A stretch of 64,000 bases of DNA, from NCBI GenBank assembly GCA_020633195.1, contig JACKEC010000016.1, positions 558,001 through 622,000 of the forward strand, read 5' to 3'. Within the stretch, counting starts at the first letter, position 1. Each line of letters starts with the position of its first letter. Below the pieces are notes generated by a model, which was not told the origin of the DNA, searched no databases, and saw nothing but the letters and a program-made list of their open reading frames with translations. This document shows, piece by piece, positions 42,045 to 53,149 of this stretch. The DNA comes from Sandaracinaceae bacterium. GTDB taxonomy: Bacteria; Myxococcota_A; Polyangia; Polyangiales; Sandaracinaceae. The translations under genes were made by a program, and so were the position numbers.

Positions 42045-44144
42045 ATGACTTTGCTTCACAGGACCGCGCGCCGGCGCACCTACTTGCTCGCCGCGCTGAC
42101 GGCCACCTCGATGCTCGCCGCGGCCGGGTGCGACGGCAACGACCCGATGGACGCCGGCTCCGACGACGGCGGCGGCATGGACGCGGGGCCGATCGACGGC
42201 TCGACGGCGTTCCCCGACGGCACGGTCTTCTGCACCGAGGACTCCGAGTGCGACGACGACGTCGACTGCACGCGCGACTCGTGCGGGCCGACCGGGACCT
42301 GCCGCAACGTGGTGGACCCGCCCTCGTGCGACGACGGGATCTTCTGCAACGGCGTCGAGCAGTGCGACCCCCGCATGGGCTGCGTCCCCGGCGAGCGCGA
42401 GACCTGCAACGACGACAACGTCTGCACGATCGACCGCTGCAACGAGGAGACGAAGTCCTGCGACCGCTCGCCGCGCGATCAGGACGAGGACGGAGACGCG
42501 GACTGGTTCTGCGAGGGCGGCACCGACTGCAACGACGGCGATCCGTCCGTGAGCGGCCTGGTCAACGAGGTCTGCGACGACTTCCTCGACAACGACTGCG
42601 ACGAGATGGTCGACGAGGCGGACTGCGGTCGGCCCCGCTACGACACCTGCGACGACCCGCTCGACATCTCGAGCGGCGGCTTCTACCTGCTCAACACCGA
42701 CGGCGCGTCGCCCGACTACGCGCTGAGCTGCCGCGGCACCACGCGCGACCTCGTGGCGCAGTTCACGCTCACCGAGCGCTCGAGCATCGACCTCGAGGCC
42801 GACGGCGACTTCTTCACCGTCGCGCTCTCGCTCCGGACCGACTGCCCGAGCCGCGACAGCGAGCTCGCGTGCGAGAGCGGCTTCCCCGGCGTCATCCGCC
42901 GCCGGTCGCTCGACCCGGGCACGTACTTCGTGGTCCTCGCCGCCAGCTCGACCGGCGAGATCGGGCTGACCGCGACCTTCGGGCCGCCGATCGAGCCGGT
43001 CACCAACGACACCTGCGCCACGCCGATCGACGTGAGCGCCGGCGGCACGTTCATGGGCAGCACCGTCGAGACGAGCGACGCGGCGCTGACGACGTGCGGG
43101 TTCTCGGGCTCACCCGACCTCTTCTACACGTTCACCACGACCACCGAGCAGAACGTCACGATCAGCGCGCTCTCCACGACCGGCGAGAGCATGACGTGGG
43201 AGGTCGCCGACGACTGCTCGAGCCTCGCGACCCCGCGCCGGTGTCGCTACGCGGCGCCGGCGAGCGGGACGCTGCACCAGCTCCCGCCGGGCACGTACAT
43301 CCTGATGGTCGAGGGGCCGAGCTTCCGCGACGTCGACTTCACGCTCGACGTCCGCTTCTCGGCGTCCGCGCCGCCGCCCCCCGGGGACACGTGCGCCGAT
43401 CCCATCACGGTCCCGATCGACGGGACCCGCGTGGTCGGGACGCTCCTCGACAAGGAGGACGACCACGACGTGAGCTGCGGCTTCCGGTACCGCGACGCGG
43501 TCTACCAGTTCACGCTGACCACCGACTCCGACGTCACCGTCGCGATGGACGCGGGCTCCTTCGGGAACATCTCGACCCGGCCGACCTGCACCGACAGCGC
43601 CACGCAGATCCGGTGCACGAGCGGCGCGCCGGCGCGGCAGCGCATCCGGAACCTCGCCGCGGGGACGTACTACGTCATCGCCGAGTCGTCCGCGGCCACG
43701 GGCTTCAACCTGACGGTCGAGGCGACCACGCCGCCCACCATCGCGACCGAGGTGACGGGCAACGAGAACTGCATGTCGGCCCGCGTGATCCCCCCGACGG
43801 GCGGGCTCTTCCACGGGAACACCACCACGATGCTCCCCGACCTCGGCGGGACGACCTGCGGCGGCGGCGCGACGTCGAACGACGCGGTCTACCAGCTCAC
43901 GCTCACCGCGCGCAGCCGCGTGGTCGCGTCGACGGAGGGCTCGACCTTCGACACCGTGCTCCACGTCCACCAGACGTCGTGCACGGCCACGGGCGGCGAC
44001 ATCTACTGCGACGACGACGGCGGCGAGGGCTCGACGAGCCTCATCGACCAGATGCTCGACCCGGGCACCTACTTCATCGTGGTCGACGGGTTCGGCAGCA
44101 CCTCGGCGGGTGAGTACTACCTCGAGGTGATGGTCACCCCGTGA
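42045..44144 (+). CDS. Cys-rich MopE/PPC-type surface lipoprotein
   Basis: A 699-aa lipoprotein (LAAAGC, Cys29). Residues about 60-195 are Cys/Asp-rich blocks (CTEDSECDDDVDCTRDSC; CNDDNVCTIDRC) ending in a MopE-like metal-site pattern (DQDEDGDADWFC; CDDFLDNDCDEMVDEADC). Four beta-sandwich repeats of the PPC type follow, each starting with an N-D-T-C or similar motif and closing with a G-T-Y-x-V stretch (DPGTYFVVLAASS; PPGTYILMVEG; AAGTYYVIAESS; DPGTYFIVVDG). It should be exposed on the cell surface; Ca2+ binding is likely. The stop overlaps the GTG of the paralogue downstream. Confidence 0.85.
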   Translation: MTLLHRTARRRTYLLAALTATSMLAAAGCDGNDPMDAGSDDGGGMDAGPIDGSTAFPDGTVFCTEDSECDDDVDCTRDSCGPTGTCRNVVDPPSCDDGIFCNGVEQCDPRMGCVPGERETCNDDNVCTIDRCNEETKSCDRSPRDQDEDGDADWFCEGGTDCNDGDPSVSGLVNEVCDDFLDNDCDEMVDEADCGRPRYDTCDDPLDISSGGFYLLNTDGASPDYALSCRGTTRDLVAQFTLTERSSIDLEADGDFFTVALSLRTDCPSRDSELACESGFPGVIRRRSLDPGTYFVVLAASSTGEIGLTATFGPPIEPVTNDTCATPIDVSAGGTFMGSTVETSDAALTTCGFSGSPDLFYTFTTTTEQNVTISALSTTGESMTWEVADDCSSLATPRRCRYAAPASGTLHQLPPGTYILMVEGPSFRDVDFTLDVRFSASAPPPPGDTCADPITVPIDGTRVVGTLLDKEDDHDVSCGFRYRDAVYQFTLTTDSDVTVAMDAGSFGNISTRPTCTDSATQIRCTSGAPARQRIRNLAAGTYYVIAESSAATGFNLTVEATTPPTIATEVTGNENCMSARVIPPTGGLFHGNTTTMLPDLGGTTCGGGATSNDAVYQLTLTARSRVVASTEGSTFDTVLHVHQTSCTATGGDIYCDDDGGEGSTSLIDQMLDPGTYFIVVDGFGSTSAGEYYLEVMVTP

Positions 44145-45982
44145 CCGGTCGGGGCCTCGCGCTGGCGCTGGGCGGGCTCGCCCTGGCCGCGGGTTGCACC
44201 ACGATGAGCAACCCGGGCTTCCCGGACGCGGGCCCCCTCGACGCGTCGCTCGACGCGGCGCCTCCGATGATGGAGGACGCCGCGCGGCCGCCGGCGCCCA
44301 CGCGCGAGACGTGCACCGAGGCCGGGCGCGGCGCGACGATCGGCCAGCCGTGCGCGGGCGACACCGCGTGCGACGACGGCTGCTTCTGCAACGGCGTCGA
44401 GCGCTGCGAGGGCGGCGCGTGCGTGGCCGCGGAGGACCCCTGCGTCGACGACATCGACTGCACCGCCGACAGCTGCCTCGAGGAGGTGAACCGCTGCATC
44501 TTCGATCCGCAGCCGGAGATGTGCAGCGACGGCGACGCGTGCAACGGCGCCGAGGTCTGTGACCTCGCGGTGGGCTGCCTCGCGAGCGCGCCGCTCTACT
44601 GCAACGACGAGAGCTCCTGCACGGTCGACTCCTGCGACACGCTGACCGGCTGCGTGTTCTCGCCCCGCGACCTCGACGGCGACGGGTTCTTCGACGGGCG
44701 CTGCGGCGGCGACGACTGCGACGACGACCCGCGCTTCGGCCGGATGATCTACCCGGGCGCGCCCGAGGACTGCACCAACCGTCGGGACGACGACTGCGAC
44801 GGCTCGCGCGACTACAACGACTCCGACTGCGTCCCGACCAACGACACCTGCGCGCTCGCGACGGTCCTGCCCGGGCCGGGGACGTACTCGGGCTCCACGC
44901 GCGCGCTCCTGAGCGACTACACCCTCGGCTGCAGCACCTCGCGCGGCCCCGACTCGGTGTTCCGCTTCACCCTCGACGACACCCGTGACGTGACCGTCAG
45001 CGTGTCCGGCGCGGGCGCCGGCGCGGCGGTGACGATCCGCGCGTGGGCCGACTGCGCGGCGGGGCCCGAGGTGCGCTGCAGCGCGGCGTCGCCCCCGTCC
45101 GTGATCCGCCGCAGCCTGCCCGCGGGCGAGTACGCGATCATCGTGCAGACGCCGGGCGGGATCCCGTTCGACCTGACCCTGCGCGCCGAGAGCCCGACCC
45201 CCGATCCGCCCGGGGACACCTGCGACTCCGCGCTCGACATCACGTCGGGGACCGAGGCCGCGGACGCCGCCGTGCTCCTGCAAGACACCTTGCCCTCCTG
45301 CAACTCGACGTTCGGGTCCTACCGCGACGCGTACTTCACGTTCGAGCTCACCTCCGTCTCCGACGTGACGCTGACGACGTCGGACACCGCGTTCCACTAC
45401 GTCAACCTGATGACGACGTGCGGCGACCTCGCCTCCGAGGTCCGCTGCTGGAGCGGCAGCGGCTCGCCGATGCAGACCTGGCGGAGCCTCCCCGCGGGCC
45501 GGTACTGGGTCACGGTCGGGACCTCCACGACGACGGGGCCGGTGTCCGCCACCGTCGACATCCGCCCGCCCACCCCGATCCCCCCGAACGATCGGTGCGG
45601 CGGCGCGATCATGCTCCGCAACGGGTCGAGCCGGACCGACACCACGATCGACTTCGGCGACGACGTCGCCGGCGGGACCTGCGCGGGCACCGCGCGCCTC
45701 GACGCGTTCTACGTGATCACGCTGAGCAGCCGGCGCCGCGTGCTCATCAGCGTCAGCGACGCCGACGGCGGCACCACGCGCTTCTACCTCACGCTCCGCG
45801 GCGACTGCGGGACCCCGAGCGACACGAGCTCGATCGCCTGCGTGTCCGGGCTCACCTCGCCGGCGCCCGCGTCGGCCACGCTGAACCAAGTGCTCGACCC
45901 GGGCACGTACTACCTGATCGTCGAGACCGCGGCGTCGGACACGAGCGACTACACGATCAGCGCGGCGCTCTTCGCCCCCTGA
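44141..45982 (+). CDS. Cys-rich MopE/PPC-type surface lipoprotein, paralogue
   Basis: A 613-aa lipoprotein (LAAGC, Cys19) with the same plan as its upstream neighbour: Cys/Asp blocks (CNGVERCEGGACVAAEDPC; CTVDSCDTLTGCVFSP), a DLDGDGFFDGRCGGDDCDDD metal-site block, then three PPC-like repeats with closing SLPAGEYAIIVQTPGG, SLPAGRYWVTVGTS and LDPGTYYLIVETAA. The arrangement is likely a tandem duplication. The GTG in a GTGA overlap implies translation coupling. The glycosidase gene starts 47 nt downstream. Confidence 0.85.
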   Translation: MTGRGLALALGGLALAAGCTTMSNPGFPDAGPLDASLDAAPPMMEDAARPPAPTRETCTEAGRGATIGQPCAGDTACDDGCFCNGVERCEGGACVAAEDPCVDDIDCTADSCLEEVNRCIFDPQPEMCSDGDACNGAEVCDLAVGCLASAPLYCNDESSCTVDSCDTLTGCVFSPRDLDGDGFFDGRCGGDDCDDDPRFGRMIYPGAPEDCTNRRDDDCDGSRDYNDSDCVPTNDTCALATVLPGPGTYSGSTRALLSDYTLGCSTSRGPDSVFRFTLDDTRDVTVSVSGAGAGAAVTIRAWADCAAGPEVRCSAASPPSVIRRSLPAGEYAIIVQTPGGIPFDLTLRAESPTPDPPGDTCDSALDITSGTEAADAAVLLQDTLPSCNSTFGSYRDAYFTFELTSVSDVTLTTSDTAFHYVNLMTTCGDLASEVRCWSGSGSPMQTWRSLPAGRYWVTVGTSTTTGPVSATVDIRPPTPIPPNDRCGGAIMLRNGSSRTDTTIDFGDDVAGGTCAGTARLDAFYVITLSSRRRVLISVSDADGGTTRFYLTLRGDCGTPSDTSSIACVSGLTSPAPASATLNQVLDPGTYYLIVETAASDTSDYTISAALFAP

Positions 45983-46028
45983 CCCTGGCTCCGGGACAGG
46001 CCCGAGGCCCTGTGCAAGGGTCCGCCCC

Positions 46029-47225
46029 GTGCGTGTCGGCATCGCGCTAGCAGCCCTCGGCCTCGCGGCCCTCGCGAGCCCCGCCCGAGCGGACGATCGC
46101 GCCACCCCGGGCGAGGAGGCGTGGCACACGTCCGGGCTCGAAGGCATCCGCGGCGCGACCATCGGGCCCATCGAGAGCTCGCTGTTCCCGGGGCGCGGCT
46201 ACGGCACGCCGGCGACCGCGGCGCTGCTCGACCACCTCGCGCAGCTCGGCGTGAACTGGGTGAGCGTGACCCCGTTCGGGCGGATCTGGAGCCTCTCGAG
46301 CACCGACATCGCGATGGACTTCGAGGCGCCCTACGACGACAACCGCGATGGGATCCGCCGGCTCGTCGAGCAAGCCCACGAGCGTGGCATCCAGGTCCTC
46401 TTGATCCCCCACCTCTGGGTCGAGACCGAGGGCTGGCGCGGGGAGATGGATCCCGGCTCGCCCGAGGGCTGGGCCGCGTACCAGGCGTCCTATCGCGCGT
46501 TCGTCACGGCCTGGGCTCGCGACGCGGCGGCGGCGGGCGCGGACGCGTTCTCGATCGGCGTCGAGTGCGGGAGCTGGTCGGGCCGCTTCGGCGAGTACTG
46601 GCGCGCGCTCATCGCCGAGGTGCGCTCGATCTTCGACGGCGTGCTGACCTACAGCGCGAACTGGGACGAGGTCGAGAACGTCCTCTTCTGGGACGAGCTG
46701 GACCTGATCGGCATCAACGCGTTCTACCCCCTCGCCGATCACGACGACGCGAGCTTCTCCGAGTACGTGCAGGGCGCGATGCGCGCGCGACAGACCCTCG
46801 CCGAGCAGGTCGCGATCCTGGAGAAGCCGGTCCTCTTCACCGAGATCGGCTACACGACGCGCCGCAACGCGGCGGTGCAGCCCTGGCTCTGGCCCGACGG
46901 GATGGACGGCGTGGAGATCTCCGAGCGGGAGCAGGCTCGCGCGATCCTCGCGAGCTTCCGCGCGTTCCTCCCGCAGCGGTGGTTCGTCGGCTTCTTCGTG
47001 TGGCGCTGGTACGCGGACGTCGACGACGTGAGCCAGGAGGCGATCTGGGGGTTCAGCCCCGAGGGCAAGCTCGCCGAGCGGGTCCTCGAGCGCGTCTTCG
47101 CCGAGCCCTGGGCGGTCGACCCCGAGCCGTGGGCCTGGGTCACCGAGCCGCCGGCCGGCCCGAGCGTCTACGACGTGGTGACCGACCTGCAGATGCGGCT
47201 GCGCTCCACCGTCGTGCCGCGTTAG
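46029..47225 (+). CDS. GH113-like glycosidase (beta-mannanase type), secreted
   Basis: A 398-aa exported TIM-barrel protein with signal peptide (VRVGIALAALGLAALASPARA). It matches the GH113 pattern: LAQLGVNWVSVTPFGRIWSL, GIQVLLIPHLWVETEGWRGE, DAFSIGVECGSWSGRFGEYW with the likely acid/base Glu in GVE, LTYSANWDEVENVLFWDELD, LIGINAFYPLADHDDASFSE, and the nucleophile Glu in VLFTEIGYTTRRNA. GH113 enzymes cut beta-1,4-mannans. It is 46 nt after the second MopE/PPC lipoprotein gene, and its end overlaps the next gene by 4 nt. Confidence 0.85.
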   Translation: MRVGIALAALGLAALASPARADDRATPGEEAWHTSGLEGIRGATIGPIESSLFPGRGYGTPATAALLDHLAQLGVNWVSVTPFGRIWSLSSTDIAMDFEAPYDDNRDGIRRLVEQAHERGIQVLLIPHLWVETEGWRGEMDPGSPEGWAAYQASYRAFVTAWARDAAAAGADAFSIGVECGSWSGRFGEYWRALIAEVRSIFDGVLTYSANWDEVENVLFWDELDLIGINAFYPLADHDDASFSEYVQGAMRARQTLAEQVAILEKPVLFTEIGYTTRRNAAVQPWLWPDGMDGVEISEREQARAILASFRAFLPQRWFVGFFVWRWYADVDDVSQEAIWGFSPEGKLAERVLERVFAEPWAVDPEPWAWVTEPPAGPSVYDVVTDLQMRLRSTVVPR

Positions 47226-48190
47226 TCCGCGACGAGCTCGAAGCAGCGCAGCCTCGCGGCGAAGTCGTGGATCTGCGAGGTGACGATCACCTCGTCGGCG
47301 CCCGTCCGTTCGGCGAACGCGGCGAGCTTGTCGCGGACCTGACCCGCGGTGCCCGCGAAGGTGTGCCGGAGCACGTGCTGGAGCATCGCCGCCTCGGTCT
47401 CGCTGACCTCGAGGTGCGGATCCGGCGGCGGCAGCGGGACGGGCCGACCGCTCCGGAGCGCGAGGAAGGCTCGGACGAGGGAGCTGCGCAGGAGCCGCGC
47501 CTCCTCCTCGGTGTCCGCGGCGAAGACGTTGGCCGCGACCATCACGTGCGGGCGCTCGAGCGCCGCGGAGGGCTGGAACCTCGCGCGGTACACCGCGAGG
47601 GCGTCGTCGAGCTGCGCCGGGGCGAAGTGGGAGGCGAACGCGTAGGGCAGGCCGAGCGCCGCCGCGAGCTGCGCGCCGTAGAGGCTCGAGCCGAGGATCC
47701 AGACGGGCACGTCGAGCCCCTCGCCGGGGATCGCCCGGAGCCGTCGCGGGCCGGGCGGCGGCTGGAAGTAGGCCATCAGCTCGACCACGTCCCTCGGGAA
47801 GGCGTCGGCCGCGGCCACCGGGTCCTTGCGCAGGGCGCGGGCGGTTTGGGGATCGCCGCCCGGCGCGCGCCCGAGGCCGAGGTCGATCCGGCCCGGGTGC
47901 AGCGCGGCGAGGGTCCCGAACTGCTCCGCGATCAGCAGCGGCGCGTGGTTCGGCAGCATGATCCCGCCCGCGCCCACGCGGATCGAGGACGTCCCCGCCG
48001 CGACGTGCGCGAGCGCCACCGCGGTGGCCGCGCTGGCCACCCCGGGCATCCCGTGGTGCTCGGCCATCCAGAAGCGCCGATAGCCCCAGCGCTCCGCGTG
48101 CTGCGCCAGCTCGAGGCTCCGATGCAGCGCCTGCCCCGCGTCGCCGCCTTCCACGATGGGCGCGAGGTCGAGGATCGAGAGCGGGACCAT
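47222..48190 (-). CDS. LLM-class flavin-dependent oxidoreductase (luciferase-like)
   Basis: A 322-aa monooxygenase of the bacterial luciferase-like family, MsnO8-like, using reduced FMN or F420. It opens LSILDLAPIVEGGDAGQALH and contains YRRFWMAEHHGMPGVASAAT, SIRVGAGGIMLPNHAPLLIA and LHPGRIDLGLGRAPGGD, the usual flavin-site strands. The family has many substrates. It converges with the GH113 gene by a 4-nt overlap and is probably transcribed separately from the kinase gene upstream (43 nt away). Confidence 0.92.
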   Translation of the reverse strand: MVPLSILDLAPIVEGGDAGQALHRSLELAQHAERWGYRRFWMAEHHGMPGVASAATAVALAHVAAGTSSIRVGAGGIMLPNHAPLLIAEQFGTLAALHPGRIDLGLGRAPGGDPQTARALRKDPVAAADAFPRDVVELMAYFQPPPGPRRLRAIPGEGLDVPVWILGSSLYGAQLAAALGLPYAFASHFAPAQLDDALAVYRARFQPSAALERPHVMVAANVFAADTEEEARLLRSSLVRAFLALRSGRPVPLPPPDPHLEVSETEAAMLQHVLRHTFAGTAGQVRDKLAAFAERTGADEVIVTSQIHDFAARLRCFELVAD

Positions 48191-48233
48191 GCCGCATGCA
48201 TGGGGGACGGAGAGCGCCGCGTCGAGCCCCGCT

Positions 48234-49406
<1,173 letters not shown>

Positions 49407-49458
49407 CACTGCCCCTCCATCCTGACCACCCTTTGGTCGGGAGGGCCTTTCGGTGGGG

Positions 49459-50205
49459 TTACGCGCCGGGGCCGAAGCAGCGCAGGGCGTCGATGAGCGT
49501 GACCCGGTCGGCGCGGACCACGAACTCGAGCGCGCGCAGGCGGCCGCTCGCGTCGTAGCGAGGCCACCCCGCGTCGATGACCCCGCACGTCCCGAGCGCG
49601 GCGGACTCGGCCTCGTAGCGGCCCTCCACCAGGTTCACGCCGAGGACCACGCCGCTGTCGTCGCTCGAGGTCGCGTCGGGGTCGGGGATCCGACCTTGGG
49701 TGTACACGCTCGGAACCACCTCGCCGGTGTCGAGGTTGCGCAGGGTGACCACCGACCCGGTCACGTCGGCGCCCTCCGCGGCCGAGATGCGCATCGCGAG
49801 CTGGCCCCGCGTGCGCTCGATGCGCTCGCCGATGGTGCCGCCGAGGATGGTCAGCGTGGCGCGGTCGAGCACGCGCATCGCGGTGAAGCGGTCCACCTCG
49901 TCGGAGCGGTGCACGAGGATCGTCGAGACGTAGCCGGTCGCGTGCACCTCGCCGAGGATCTCGGTGTTGCGAGGGGCGTCGACCCGGATGAGGCCGTCCT
50001 CGTCGGTCGAGACGCACTCGCAACCGGTCGGCTGCTCGACGCAGAGCTCTCCCGCGACCGGCACGAACTCGTCGAGGTTGAGGCTGAGCTTCGAGAGGCT
50101 CAGCTCGTAGGCCAGGGGATCCTCGAAGCCGCCACAGAACGGCGCGGGGCCCTCGCAGGCGGCGAGGAGCAGCGCGGCGAGCGCGAGCTGGAGGGGCGCC
50201 CTCAT
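49459..50205 (-). CDS. Hypothetical lipoprotein (248 aa)
   Basis: A 248-aa lipoprotein (LAAC, Cys17). The mature part is beta-rich with cysteines near the start (FCGGFEDPLAYELSLSKLSL; CVEQPTGCECVSTDEDGLIR) and near the end (LGTCGVIDAGWPRYDASGRL). No family is recognised. Its ATG overlaps the stop of the beta-helix gene (ATGA), so it is cotranslated with that surface protein. Confidence 0.7.
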   Translation of the reverse strand: MRAPLQLALAALLLAACEGPAPFCGGFEDPLAYELSLSKLSLNLDEFVPVAGELCVEQPTGCECVSTDEDGLIRVDAPRNTEILGEVHATGYVSTILVHRSDEVDRFTAMRVLDRATLTILGGTIGERIERTRGQLAMRISAAEGADVTGSVVTLRNLDTGEVVPSVYTQGRIPDPDATSSDDSGVVLGVNLVEGRYEAESAALGTCGVIDAGWPRYDASGRLRALEFVVRADRVTLIDALRCFGPGA

Positions 50206-51812
50206 TCCTGATAGAGATCGACAGAGATGTTGTCGCGGTAGCTCACGGTGCTCGTCAGCTCACCCACAGCATACTCCGCCCCTCGGCCGATACACGCGCC
50301 CCGCGAGCTCCTCGCGATGAGGCCGTCGCGCAGCACGAGGTCCACGCCTCGGTCGACGCGGAGCCCGCACACGCCGCAGCTCTCGAGCACGAACCGCGTC
50401 ATCCACAGCGAGCTGCCCTCGGCGGCCTCGACGCAGATGTCGCCCGTCGCCGTGCGGTCGGAGCCGAGGACGTCGAGGTCGATGGAGGTGAACCGCCCGC
50501 CCTCCTCGACGACGAGGCCGCGCGGCCGGTCGTTGCGGAGGAACACCCGCACCGCGAGCACCTCGCCGTCCGGGCCGACGCGGATCCCGCCGCCCGCCTC
50601 GGCGGCCTCGACGGTGCTGTCCTCGAGCTCGACCACCGCCGCCTCCACGTCCAGCCCGCTCTGGAGCGTGCGCGCGAGGTAGGCGCGCCGCAGCCGCGCG
50701 TGGCCCGACCGCGCGACGACCCCGCGCCCGCTCGCGGGGAGTCCCGCGGGGAAGCGCACGATCAGGTCTTCGAGCTCGGCGCAGCGCTCCGCGCCCTCGT
50801 CGCACGCGAGCTCGACCCCGACGCCGGCCGCGGGCTCCAGCACGAGCCCCGCGGCCTCGTCGGTCGAGGCGCCCGCGCCCAGCCGAAGGCCGGTGCCCAC
50901 GGTCTCGCGGATCGCGACGGAGCGCGCCCAGAGCGTGGACGCCTCCACGTCCACGCCGGACTCGCCAGACGCCGTCACCTCGACGAGCTCGAGCCGCGCG
51001 CCGTCGCGCGCCGTCACCGCCACGCCCTCGCCGGCGATCACCATCGCGTCGGTGAGCGCCAGCCGCGCCCCCTCCACCCAGACCGTACCCTCGACCCGGA
51101 GTCCGTCGGCGTCGGTGGCGGCGTGCACCTCGAGCGCGTGACCCGCGTCGCCCGCCACCAGCCGGAGGTTGCTGAGGACGACGCCGTCGGCCTCGACGAC
51201 GAGGGGGCCGCGCACCGTGGTCTCGTTGGCGCAGGCGCCGCGCAGCTCCACCCGCCGGGTGAGCTCGCCGGGCGCGTCGTGCTCGCCGCGAGCGAGCAGC
51301 ACCCGCGCGCCGAGCGGGGCGACCGCGAGCGCCTCGGCGATCGTCCCGAACGGAGCGGCCTCGGAGCCGTCTCCGCCCGTCGCGCCGGGCCGGACGTGGA
51401 GCAGGGGGACGCCGCCCTCGGTGACGGCGGGCCACTCGCCCTCCGGGCACGCCGCGCCGGGCGGTCGACAGTCGATCGCGCCGGGGACCCGGTGCTCCCC
51501 GCCGCCGCAGCGCTGCGCGGGGTCGGGGTCCGGCTCGCAGCGCTGATGGCGTCCGTCGGTATCGACGACGCGAAACGCGAGGCCGAGGGGGCCGTCCGAG
51601 AAGCACTCGGTGACCGCGGGCGCGACGACGAGGGAGCCGTCCCAGCAGAACGCGTGGCAGGAGTCGTCCGCGCAGTCGACGGCGCCGTCGAGGTCGTCGT
51701 CGGTCCCGTTGGCGCAGGCCGCCGCGCTCTCCTCGGGCTCGACCGACGGCAGCCCGGTCACGAGCGTGCACCCCGCGAGCGCGAGCGCGAGCGGCAGCCC
51801 GCCGAGCCTCAC
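50202..51812 (-). CDS. Parallel beta-helix surface lipoprotein
   Basis: A 536-aa lipoprotein (LAGC, Cys15) with an N-terminal Cys/Asp MopE-like block (CANGTDDDLDGAVDCADDSC), then a long right-handed parallel beta-helix from about residue 150: RPGATGGDGSEAAPFGTIAE (a DUF1565-like start) and repeated short rungs such as GVVLSNLRLVAGDAGHALEV and TVEAAEAGGGIRVGPDGEVL. Such proteins bind or cut surface glycans, but no catalytic motif is seen. It overlaps both neighbours (GTGA and ATGA). Confidence 0.85.
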   Translation of the reverse strand: MRLGGLPLALALAGCTLVTGLPSVEPEESAAACANGTDDDLDGAVDCADDSCHAFCWDGSLVVAPAVTECFSDGPLGLAFRVVDTDGRHQRCEPDPDPAQRCGGGEHRVPGAIDCRPPGAACPEGEWPAVTEGGVPLLHVRPGATGGDGSEAAPFGTIAEALAVAPLGARVLLARGEHDAPGELTRRVELRGACANETTVRGPLVVEADGVVLSNLRLVAGDAGHALEVHAATDADGLRVEGTVWVEGARLALTDAMVIAGEGVAVTARDGARLELVEVTASGESGVDVEASTLWARSVAIRETVGTGLRLGAGASTDEAAGLVLEPAAGVGVELACDEGAERCAELEDLIVRFPAGLPASGRGVVARSGHARLRRAYLARTLQSGLDVEAAVVELEDSTVEAAEAGGGIRVGPDGEVLAVRVFLRNDRPRGLVVEEGGRFTSIDLDVLGSDRTATGDICVEAAEGSSLWMTRFVLESCGVCGLRVDRGVDLVLRDGLIARSSRGACIGRGAEYAVGELTSTVSYRDNISVDLYQE

Positions 51813-53116
51813 CGGGTCCTCCGCGTGAAGCTGGCGTTCGAGCCCTCGCGCGCGCTGTCGTCGGTGACGAAGTAGAGGGCGACCGCCGCGCCGAGCCCGA
51901 CGAGCGCGACCCCGAGGGTCACGTCGGAGGCCAGCGCGAGCCCTGTCGCCTCGTCGCGGAGATCGACGACGGAGCCGCCGCCGGGGTGGTTCCAGCGGGC
52001 GTCGAACTCGGCCGCGCGATCGGCCGCGAGCCCGGCCGTGATGGCCCACGCGACGAGGGAGGCGACCCCCGCCCCGCCGACCACCCAGGTGAAGGGCGAG
52101 GGCCCGGTGGGCAGCGGCGCGAGCTGGACGGTGAGCCACCCCCGGGTGTCGGCCTCGACCTCGAGCTCCCCCGACCAGGCGAGGTGCCCCGGCGCGCTCA
52201 CGCGCACCGTGCGCGCGGCCACCGACAGGTCGGTGAGGACGAGCGGCGCGAGGCCGACGGGCTCGCCGTCGAGCTCGATCACCGCCTCGGCGACGTTCGC
52301 GGTGACCGTCACGTCTCCGGTCGGGAGCGGCAGGCGCTCGGGCTCGGCGAGGAGCTCGGCGCGCTCGTCCGCGACGACCTGGACGAAGCCGCGGTAGGTC
52401 CGGTAGCCCTCGGCGACGACCTCGACCTCCACGCGGCCTGGCGGCGCGCGCAGCTCGGCCGGCAGCACGCCCGCGTCGACCTCGGTGCCTCCCGAGTCGA
52501 ACGCCCGCACGCGCGCCCCGGCGGGGCCGCGGACCGCGAGGGTCCCGACCACGCGCTCGGGCGCCAGGACGACCTCGACCTCCTGGCCTCGGACCGCCTC
52601 GACGCTGGCCTCGGCCGGCCGGTAGCCCTCGAGCTCGACCCACACCCGATGCGGTCCTGGGGGGAGGGCGAGCACGCGCGGCGCCTCGCCGTAGCTGCCG
52701 TGCTCGCGCTGATCGACGAAGATGACCGCGCCCTCGCGCGCCGGCTCCACGCGGACCGCCACCCGCGCCACGCTCGGCCCGAGGGTCTGCAACGTGTCTT
52801 GCGCGAACCGGCGGCGCTCGTCGGCCCCGTCGGCGTCGTCCACGAGCGAGAGGTACTCGCTGAGGAAGTAGAAGGCGTCGAGGTCGCGACGCATGCGCAG
52901 GAAGCACAGGCCGATGTTGTAGACGGTGCGCGAGTTGGGGCTCAGGCGCTGCGCCGCGAAGAACTCCTGCACCGCGCGATCGAAGCGCCCGGCGAGGTAG
53001 TGCTGGCTCGCCTGCTCGTGGTGGAACCGGGCCATCGCGGCGTCGTCGGCCCGGGTGACCGACGGGACCGCGACCCCGAGCCACAACAGGGCGAGCGCGA
53101 TGCGCCAGGCTGGCAT
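51809..53116 (-). CDS. TPR-PEGA exported membrane protein
   Basis: A 435-aa exported protein with signal peptide (MPAWRIALALLWLGVAVPSV). A TPR-like pair follows (HYLAGRFDRAVQEFFAAQRL; RTVYNIGLCFLRMRRDLDAF). Three PEGA repeats come next: VRVEPAREGAVIFVDQREHG, then LAPERVVGTLAVRGPAGARV, then VTVTANVAEAVIELDGEPVG. Two C-terminal helices (FTWVVGGAGVASLVAWAITA; VTLGVALVGLGAAVALYFVT) suggest membrane anchoring. Proteins of this build in myxobacteria are surface or envelope scaffolds. Confidence 0.82.
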   Translation of the reverse strand: MPAWRIALALLWLGVAVPSVTRADDAAMARFHHEQASQHYLAGRFDRAVQEFFAAQRLSPNSRTVYNIGLCFLRMRRDLDAFYFLSEYLSLVDDADGADERRRFAQDTLQTLGPSVARVAVRVEPAREGAVIFVDQREHGSYGEAPRVLALPPGPHRVWVELEGYRPAEASVEAVRGQEVEVVLAPERVVGTLAVRGPAGARVRAFDSGGTEVDAGVLPAELRAPPGRVEVEVVAEGYRTYRGFVQVVADERAELLAEPERLPLPTGDVTVTANVAEAVIELDGEPVGLAPLVLTDLSVAARTVRVSAPGHLAWSGELEVEADTRGWLTVQLAPLPTGPSPFTWVVGGAGVASLVAWAITAGLAADRAAEFDARWNHPGGGSVVDLRDEATGLALASDVTLGVALVGLGAAVALYFVTDDSAREGSNASFTRRTR

Positions 53117-53149
53117 CTCTCGCGCGACGTTATCACGCGGGGGCCGGGC

